A stretch of 8,973 bases of DNA from the NCBI GenBank assembly GCA_018241455.1, contig JAFEDW010000067.1, positions 1 to 8,973 on the forward strand, given 5' to 3'. Made by a program: the position numbers and the translations under genes. A model generated the notes under the pieces. It had not been told where the DNA came from. It made no database searches and worked only from the letters and a program-made list of their open reading frames with translations. The stretch's first letter is position 1. Every line of letters begins with the position of its first letter. This DNA is from Pseudomonadota bacterium (GTDB lineage: Bacteria; Pseudomonadota; Gammaproteobacteria; Steroidobacterales; Steroidobacteraceae). Shown here one piece after another: positions 4,857 through 8,973 of the stretch.

Positions 4857-6494
4857 CTATTTTAGCCCATTCGCCGGTGGTAACGCACCGACGACCGCAT
4901 CGACGCTGCCACCGCTGAGTGCCGGGCCGGTCAGGCCCGGTAGCGCCGCACGCGCCAGCACTTCCATCACCGGATCCTTGAGCCGCGCGAGGTGCAGGCT
5001 GCGGCCGCCGCGCAGCACTTGCGCCGCAAACTGGCCGAGCACCTCGATGCAGGTGCCATCGAGGTTCGGCGATTCTTCCAGGCTCAGTACCAGCGTGCGC
5101 GCCGTCGGCGCGGCGACCAGCCGTGCGGTGGCGTTGTCGAGCACCGCCTCGACGTTGGCGAAGAACAGCGGCTCTTCGGGGCGCAGGATCAGCACCCCGG
5201 GCACTGCCCGCACTTCCGCGTGCGCGCCCATGCGGACGAAATCGTGCCCGTCGCCAAGCCGCCCCAGTTCCGTGAGCCGCGGCTGGGTCAGCTCGCGGAT
5301 CAGCAGCGCGAGGCTCACCGCGATGCCGACCAGCAAACCATTGAGGATACCGAACACCAGCACCGCGGCGACCGCGGTGACGACCACCGGCCGATCGCGC
5401 CGCCACAACAGGTAGGGCCGCAGCGGCTCGAGGCTCACCGCGTGGCGCATCGCGAAGATCACGATCGCGGCCAGCACCGGTTCGGGAATGCGCGCCACCC
5501 ACGCGCGCAGGAACACCAGCGCCGCGGCCACGAACAGCGCGGCGGCCGCGCCGGCCAGCCGCGAGCGCGCGCCGAACGACTCGTTCGCGGCCGTGCCCGA
5601 ATAACCGGCGCCGACCGGCACGCCCTGGAACAGGCCGGAGGCGAGGTTCGCGACGCCGAGCGCCAGCAGGTCGCGATTCACGTCGATCCGTTCGCCGTGG
5701 CGCAGCGCGAAGCCGCGCACCGAGCTGTAGCTCTCGGCGAACAGGATCAGCATCAACGCCAGCGCGAGTTCGGCGGCGCGGAACCCGGTCTCGAAATCCA
5801 GCCTCGGGATGCGCGCGTGGATCGCGCCCAGGTCGATCGGCCCAACCAGCGCGATGCCGGCGTCCGCGCCGAACAGCGGCGCCGCGACAATGCCGACCAC
5901 GAGCACGACCAGCGTGCCCGGCAGCCGCGGCCAGCGGCGCAGCAGGACCAGCAATGCGAACGCCGCAACGCCGATCAGCAGGCTGTTGGATTGCCACTCC
6001 GATCGCCGCGTGTACAGCTCGGCAATCATCGGCGCGAGCGCCGTCTGCGTGGCGTGGAAACCGCACAGCTTGGCGAGCTGGCGCACCGTGATGATCACCG
6101 CCAGGCCGAGCGTGAAGCCGCGCACGACCGGGCGCGCGATGAATTGCGCCATGCGGCCGAGGCGCAGCGCGCTGCAGATGAGGAACAGCGCGCCGCCCAT
6201 CATCACCAACGCGGCGGCCAGCGTCAGCGCCTGCGCGGTGTCGACGCCCGGGAGCGCATGCAACGCGGAGGCCAGCACTGCGGCCGAAGACGAGGTCGCC
6301 GTGACGATCGCGTAGCGGCTCGTGCCCAGCAGCGCGTAGCACACCAGCCCCGCGACCGCGGCCACGAGTCCGGCCAGCGGCGGCACGCCGGCGATGCCGG
6401 CGTACGCGAGCGCCTCGGGCAGCGCCAGGCCCGCGACCGACAGGCCGGCGATTACATCGGGCCCGATGCGCTTCACGAGTCGGCGCCTGACCAT
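4857..6494 (-). CDS. SulP family anion transporter with C-terminal STAS domain
   Basis: An inner-membrane transporter of the SLC26/SulP family, which moves sulfate, bicarbonate, C4-dicarboxylates or other anions; the substrate cannot be read here. From the ATG at 6492-6494 it is 545 residues. Landmarks are DVIAGLSVAGLALPEALAYA (13-32), GTSRYAIVTATSSS near 57-70, RPVVRGFTLG at 121-130, the motif GLFQGVPVGAGYSGTAAN (287-304), many hydrophobic segments to about 400, and a STAS domain (about 420-530) with EEPLFFANVEAVLDNA and SPNLDGTCIEVL. The STAS loop has Thr481 where Ser is common. The ATG overlaps the end of the ParB-like gene by 22 bases with only a weak ribosome site. A GTG at 6474-6476, overlapping that gene's stop as GTGA, would give 539 residues and is nearly as likely. 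It is followed 41 bases later by the PII gene, which hints at nitrogen- or carbon-linked control. Confidence 0.93.
   Translation of the reverse strand: MVRRRLVKRIGPDVIAGLSVAGLALPEALAYAGIAGVPPLAGLVAAVAGLVCYALLGTSRYAIVTATSSSAAVLASALHALPGVDTAQALTLAAALVMMGGALFLICSALRLGRMAQFIARPVVRGFTLGLAVIITVRQLAKLCGFHATQTALAPMIAELYTRRSEWQSNSLLIGVAAFALLVLLRRWPRLPGTLVVLVVGIVAAPLFGADAGIALVGPIDLGAIHARIPRLDFETGFRAAELALALMLILFAESYSSVRGFALRHGERIDVNRDLLALGVANLASGLFQGVPVGAGYSGTAANESFGARSRLAGAAAALFVAAALVFLRAWVARIPEPVLAAIVIFAMRHAVSLEPLRPYLLWRRDRPVVVTAVAAVLVFGILNGLLVGIAVSLALLIRELTQPRLTELGRLGDGHDFVRMGAHAEVRAVPGVLILRPEEPLFFANVEAVLDNATARLVAAPTARTLVLSLEESPNLDGTCIEVLGQFAAQVLRGGRSLHLARLKDPVMEVLARAALPGLTGPALSGGSVDAVVGALPPANGLK
4859..4864 (-). 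promoter_or_regulatory. Possible -10 box upstream of the PII gene
   Basis: TAAAAT on the minus strand (5 of 6 to the -10 consensus) spans the last codons and stop of the SulP gene, 44 bases before the PII start. No convincing -35 box sits 16-18 bases upstream. It may be only the Leu-Lys-stop codons of the transporter. If real, it would give the PII gene its own transcript with a leader of about 37 bases. Confidence 0.2.
4897..4911 (-). promoter_or_regulatory. Candidate sigma-54 (-24/-12) site for the PII gene
   Basis: The minus strand reads TGGCAGCGTCGATGC: the GG of TGGCA and the final GC are separated by exactly ten bases, the spacing required by sigma-54 promoters (TGGCAC-N5-TTGC). It lies inside the 3' end of the SulP gene (codons for about residues 528-533), and transcription would start about 70 bases upstream of the PII ATG. 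PII genes of proteobacteria are often sigma-54/NtrC-controlled, which makes the site plausible. Chance matches in GC-rich coding DNA are common, and I saw no clear NtrC sites. Confidence 0.25.
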
Positions 6495-7093
6495 CCCGGC
6501 AGGTAGCGCGCGTCGGCGGATTTCGCCAGCTTCACGGCCGCGCGCACCGCGCGGTGCGGCTGGCGACGCAGCGCGCGGGCGCCGATGCGCGCGCGCAGGA
6601 AATCCGCCCACAGGAATTCCGCGAACGGCGCGTTCGATTTCGCATAGCCGCCGGCCTTGTGCACGTCGCCGGCAAGACTGCGATACGGGTCATCGTCGAG
6701 ATCGGTGAGCCGCCGCGGCATGTCGCGGAAATCGCGGCGCTTGCCGTTGGCATCGAAGGGATGCGCCCAGGCGCGGAATTCCATCGTGCGCCAGAACACT
6801 TCCGGCTCGAGCCACGACAGGTCGTCCTGCAGCGCGATCCACACGCGGTCGACTTTTTCCCTGATCAGCGCGAGGCCGAGGTGATGATGATCGATGATGA
6901 AATAGCGCTGCCCCGGCCCGAGCACGGCCGGGAACACCTGCTGCTGCAGCGTTTCGCGCCGTTGCTTGCGGCCGAGCGCGGCCCACTCGCGCCGCTTGCG
7001 CGCGACTTCGACCAGGCCGACCGACATCTGCGTCGGGCGCAGGCGCTCCGGGGCCTCGCTGGCGAGGTGATGGTGGTGCATTTCAGGCCACAT
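6473..7093 (-). CDS. ParB-like nuclease-fold protein (ParBc_2 type)
   Basis: A 206-residue stand-alone protein resembling the Pfam ParBc_2 family (putative ParB-like nuclease, ParB/sulfiredoxin fold); its substrate is unknown. Key stretches are RLRPTQMSVGLVEVARKRREW (18-37), the core strand and loop GQRYFIIDHHHLGLAL (61-76) with Asp68 and His69-71 as likely functional residues, a WRTMEFRAWAHPFDANGKRR stretch (101-120), DDPYRSLAGDVHKAGGYAK (134-152) and FAEFLWADFLRARI (157-170). It has no signal peptide or membrane segment. The ATG at 7091-7093 has AAGGA about seven bases upstream; reading further upstream in frame would run back through the DMT transporter gene. A His-rich N-terminus (MHHHHL) is natural here. 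It overlaps the SulP gene, so the two are probably co-transcribed. Despite the name, there is no ParA or helix-turn-helix DNA-binding part, so a role in chromosome partition is not supported. Confidence 0.85.
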   Translation of the reverse strand: MWPEMHHHHLASEAPERLRPTQMSVGLVEVARKRREWAALGRKQRRETLQQQVFPAVLGPGQRYFIIDHHHLGLALIREKVDRVWIALQDDLSWLEPEVFWRTMEFRAWAHPFDANGKRRDFRDMPRRLTDLDDDPYRSLAGDVHKAGGYAKSNAPFAEFLWADFLRARIGARALRRQPHRAVRAAVKLAKSADARYLPGWSGADS

Positions 7094-8156
7094 GGCTCGA
7101 TCCTTGGCTGGCGGCGGTGCCAGTGTACGACGATGGGCCGCGATTGCCTTGCCGGCGACGCCGGGCGCAGAATGCGCGGCCGTCCAGCCCGGATCCGAAG
7201 CCGTCCTGCCGCACCGTAGTCGCCTCGCTTTCCTGTTGGCCCTGCTCGCCGCCCTGTGCTGGGGGCTGCTGCCGCTCGCGTTGCACATGATCGTGCCGGT
7301 GCTCGACACCTGCACGATCACCTGGTGCCGGTTCCTGTTTGCGGCCCTGGTGTTCGGCCTGTTCCTCGCGCGCCGCGGCGCGCTGCCGCGGCCGTGGCGA
7401 CTCGCGCCGCCGCTGCGGCCCTTGCTGCCGGTCGCGGTGCTCGGCATTACGCTGAACTACACGCTGTTCGTCGTCGGGCTCCATTTGAGCTCGCCCGAGA
7501 CTTCGCAGGTGGTCGGCCAGACCGCGAGCCTGTTCCTGCTGGTCGGGGGCCTGGTCGTGTATCGCGAGCGCTTCAGCCGGCTGCAATGGCTGGGTGCGGC
7601 GCTGCTGGTAGTTGGGCTGGCGCTGTTCTTCAACCGCCGCCTGCCGCTGCTGTTCGTCGGCGGATCGCGCTTAGGGCTCGGCGTGCTGCTGCTGCTGGCC
7701 GGTTCGCTCGCCTGGGCTTTCTACAGCCTGGCGCAGAAGCGGCTGCTGCGCGAGTGGACCTCGGCGCAGGTGCTCTGGCTGCTGTTCGTCGGCGGCGCGC
7801 TGCTGCTCACCCCGCTCGCGCATCCGCAGAAGTTGCGGCTGCTCAGCGCGGCGCAGGGCTGGGCGCTGGCATTCTGCTGCCTCAACACCGTCATCGCCTA
7901 TGGCGCCTACGCCGAAGCGATGCACCTGTGGCAGGTGGCGCGCGTCGGCGCCACGGTGGCGGTGTCACCGCTGTTCACGTCCGGCGCCACGCTGCTGGCG
8001 GCCGGCTGGCTGCTGCCCGATGTCGTTCCCGAGATCCCCAATGTGCTGACCCTGATCGGGGTTGCCGGCGTCGTCGGCGGCTCGGCGCTGTGCGCGCTCG
8101 GGGCCCCCGACCGTTCGCCGCCGGTCGCGGCACGAGCTTCCGCCACGCCCGTTTAA
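7092..8156 (+). CDS. EamA/DMT superfamily transporter (start uncertain)
   Basis: An inner-membrane metabolite exporter or permease of the drug/metabolite transporter family, with two EamA repeats. From the ATG at 7092 it would be 354 residues. Repeat one covers about 45-180 (LAFLLALLAALCWGLLPLAL, then GITLNYTLFVVGLHLSSP and SQVVGQTASLFLLVGGLVVY), repeat two about 195-337 (GVLLLLAGSLAWAFYSLAQK, AFCCLNTVIAYGAYAEAM, VAVSPLFTSGATLLAAGWLL). About ten hydrophobic segments are visible, and the repeat ends ERFSRLQWLGAALLVVGLAL and IPNVLTLIGVAGVVGG are typical. The first 42 residues (Ala/Gly/Arg-rich) are unlike the family, which usually begins a few residues before the first membrane helix. No ATG or GTG lies nearer; the other in-frame candidates are TTG codons at 7104 and 7149. 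The ATG shares CATG with the divergent ParB-like gene. Substrate unknown. Confidence 0.88.
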   Translation: MARSLAGGGASVRRWAAIALPATPGAECAAVQPGSEAVLPHRSRLAFLLALLAALCWGLLPLALHMIVPVLDTCTITWCRFLFAALVFGLFLARRGALPRPWRLAPPLRPLLPVAVLGITLNYTLFVVGLHLSSPETSQVVGQTASLFLLVGGLVVYRERFSRLQWLGAALLVVGLALFFNRRLPLLFVGGSRLGLGVLLLLAGSLAWAFYSLAQKRLLREWTSAQVLWLLFVGGALLLTPLAHPQKLRLLSAAQGWALAFCCLNTVIAYGAYAEAMHLWQVARVGATVAVSPLFTSGATLLAAGWLLPDVVPEIPNVLTLIGVAGVVGGSALCALGAPDRSPPVAARASATPV

Positions 8157-8189
8157 ACCCCGAAGCCCCTGGCACCCTCCAACCCAGTC

Positions 8190-8687
8190 ATGGTGGGCGA
8201 AGAATTCGAGGCCATTTACCGCGCGCACGTGGACCAGGTCTATGGCCTGTGCCTGCGCATGACCGGCCAGAGTGCGCTCGCCGAGGACTGCACGCAGGAG
8301 TGCTTCATCGCCGCCTGGCGCGCGCTGCCCACGTTCGAAGGGCGCAGCCGCCTGTCGACCTGGCTGCATCGCATCGCGGTCAACACGGTGCTGACGCTGC
8401 GCCGCCGTCGGCCGGGCGATGCGCTGCGCGAGGCCGGCGAGCTCGATGAAGCCGCGCTGCAGCTGCCCGGCGGCGCCGAGGCGGCGGGCACGCTCGATGT
8501 CGAGGCCGCGCTCTCGCGCCTGCCGCAGGGCGCGCGCGACGTGCTGGTGCTGGTCGGCGTCTATGGCCACAGCCACGAGGAGGCCGCCGCCATGCTCGGC
8601 ATCGCCGCGGGCACGAGCAAGGCGCAACTGCACCGCGCGCGACGATTGATGGCGCAGCAACTGGGCATCGCCATGGAGGCCGCATGA
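8190..8687 (+). CDS. ECF (extracytoplasmic function) RNA polymerase sigma factor
   Basis: Directs RNA polymerase to a stress- or envelope-responsive regulon while released from its anti-sigma partner. The 165 residues hold region 2 (about 6-73, with YRAHVDQVYGLCLRMTG, the core-binding stretch AEDCTQECFIAAWRALPTFE and STWLHRIAVNTVLTLRRRR) and region 4 (about 103-157, with LPQGARDVLVLVGVYGHSHE and a helix-turn-helix AAAMLGIAAGTSKAQLHRAR), joined by an Asp/Glu/Ala-rich linker. Region 3 is absent, as in ECF factors. The ATG has no obvious Shine-Dalgarno, and the 33-base gap after the DMT transporter shows no recognisable promoter, so it may read through from upstream or be poorly translated. It overlaps the next gene by ATGA (8684-8687), the usual sigma/anti-sigma coupling. 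The ECF subgroup cannot be assigned by eye. Confidence 0.95.
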   Translation: MVGEEFEAIYRAHVDQVYGLCLRMTGQSALAEDCTQECFIAAWRALPTFEGRSRLSTWLHRIAVNTVLTLRRRRPGDALREAGELDEAALQLPGGAEAAGTLDVEAALSRLPQGARDVLVLVGVYGHSHEEAAAMLGIAAGTSKAQLHRARRLMAQQLGIAMEAA

Positions 8688-8973
8688 TTCCGTCCCGTTT
8701 CGAATCGCTCGACGCCGCGCTGGCGAGCCTGCCGCGCGGACTCAAGCCCGGGCGCGACCTGTGGCCCGCGATCGAGCAGGACATCGAGCGCGACCCGGTG
8801 CGCGACGCCGCGAACGGGGGCGCGCCGGCAGCGCGCGTCGCGCGCATGCCGTGGCCGACGGCGCTCGCCGCCAGCGTGCTGCTGGCGAGCCTGGCCGGTG
8901 CGTTGTGCTGGTCGGTCGCGCGCGATCGCAGCAACGCCGAGCAGTTGGCGCAGCGCGCCGCCGGGAGCGGCGC
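8684..8973 (+). CDS. Probable membrane anti-sigma factor (3' end outside window)
   Basis: Ninety-six codons are visible and the gene continues past the right edge. The N-terminus (FESLDAALASLPRGLKPGRD, then LWPAIEQDIERD at 26-37) matches the short cytoplasmic domain often found in anti-sigma proteins next to ECF genes. It is followed by one membrane helix (about 57-79, PTALAASVLLASLAGALCW) and then the start of a periplasmic part. There is no His-x3-Cys-x2-Cys zinc motif, so it is not a ZAS-type anti-sigma; the only Cys is in the membrane helix. GGAGG four bases before the ATG is the strongest ribosome site at this end of the window, which favours high output relative to the sigma factor. Role inferred from the gene pair and the layout of a small cytoplasmic domain plus one helix. 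Confidence 0.8.
   Translation, partial: MIPSRFESLDAALASLPRGLKPGRDLWPAIEQDIERDPVRDAANGGAPAARVARMPWPTALAASVLLASLAGALCWSVARDRSNAEQLAQRAAGSG

Noticed and set aside
3880..5415. 511-residue open frame on the plus strand
   Set aside because: It runs out of frame through the cyanophycinase gene and then antisense to PII and SulP, all well supported; composition is Arg/Ala-rich and patternless.
4477..6342. A 621-residue protein with PII at its C-terminus
   Set aside because: The PII frame merely stays open upstream through the SulP gene. The true PII start at 4815 has a ribosome site and gives the exact family length of 112.
4992..6506. 504-residue open frame opposite the SulP gene
   Set aside because: Very Arg/Gln/His-rich, the usual mirror of a hydrophobic transporter in GC-rich DNA; no recognisable domain.
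7131..7136. Minus-strand TACACT as a -10 box for the ParB-like gene
   Set aside because: No acceptable -35 box 16-18 bases upstream; a single 4-of-6 box is not enough.
7094..7447. N-terminal extension of the ParB-like protein to 324 residues
   Set aside because: The extra 118 residues are antisense to the DMT transporter and lack domain features; the ATG at 7093 has a good ribosome site and fits the family.
8157..8189. Terminator or ECF-type promoter between the transporter and the sigma gene
   Set aside because: The 33 bases show neither a stem-loop with a T run nor a recognisable ECF GGAAC-type box.
1..8973. Mobile element, CRISPR, tRNA/rRNA or riboswitch content
   Set aside because: No direct-repeat arrays, transposase or integrase motifs, tRNA-like arms or known riboswitch cores were seen; gaps between genes are all under 90 bases.

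Overview
The window is a densely coded stretch of bacterial chromosome with high GC (by eye well above 60%). It holds ten protein genes, two of them cut by the window edges. There are no RNA genes, insertion sequences, CRISPR arrays or phage genes, and no gene-free stretch above 300 bases. The class III PHA synthase pair (PhaE/PhaC), a DUF3014 protein, a canonical proteobacterial PII protein and strong GC bias suggest a gammaproteobacterium, perhaps near Xanthomonadales, Nevskiales or Steroidobacteraceae. That placement is inference; genus cannot be read from the sequence.

Layout. (1) 1-1848, minus strand: phaE then phaC, the two subunits of class III polyhydroxyalkanoate synthase; phaC runs off the left edge before its catalytic Asp and His. 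(2) 1932-4480, plus strand: a tight three-gene run of a membrane-anchored DUF3014 protein, a small exported or lipoprotein-like protein, and a secreted cyanophycinase-like S51 peptidase that starts inside the stop codon of the gene before it. The 83-base gap between phaE and the DUF3014 gene must hold both divergent promoters. (3) 4477-7093, minus strand: a ParB-like (ParBc_2-type) protein, a SulP anion transporter with a STAS domain, and a PII signal protein (GlnB/GlnK). (4) 7092-8156, plus strand: an EamA/DMT-family transporter. (5) 8190-8973, plus strand: an ECF sigma factor and, overlapping it by ATGA, the start of its likely membrane anti-sigma factor.

How they fit together. Two carbon/nitrogen storage functions lie side by side: PHA synthesis, and a predicted exported enzyme that cuts the nitrogen-storage polymer cyanophycin or a related beta-linked peptide. 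Next to them is PII, the cell's sensor of 2-oxoglutarate and energy charge. No cyanophycin synthetase is present, and the predicted export suggests the enzyme scavenges external polymer or acts on another peptide. Whether the clustering is functional is unproven.

The most notable structural features are two palindromic gene junctions: CTAG shared by two convergent stop codons (4477-4480) and, if the upstream DMT start is right, CATG shared by two divergent start codons (7091-7094). Others are a sigma-54-like site upstream of the PII gene, a Gly/Pro/Met-rich insert in PhaE, a C9 tract in the DUF3014 gene, and a Gln-to-Ser change in the predicted substrate pocket of the cyanophycinase. I did not find a clearly new defence or mobile system; most of the window reads as ordinary chromosomal genes.
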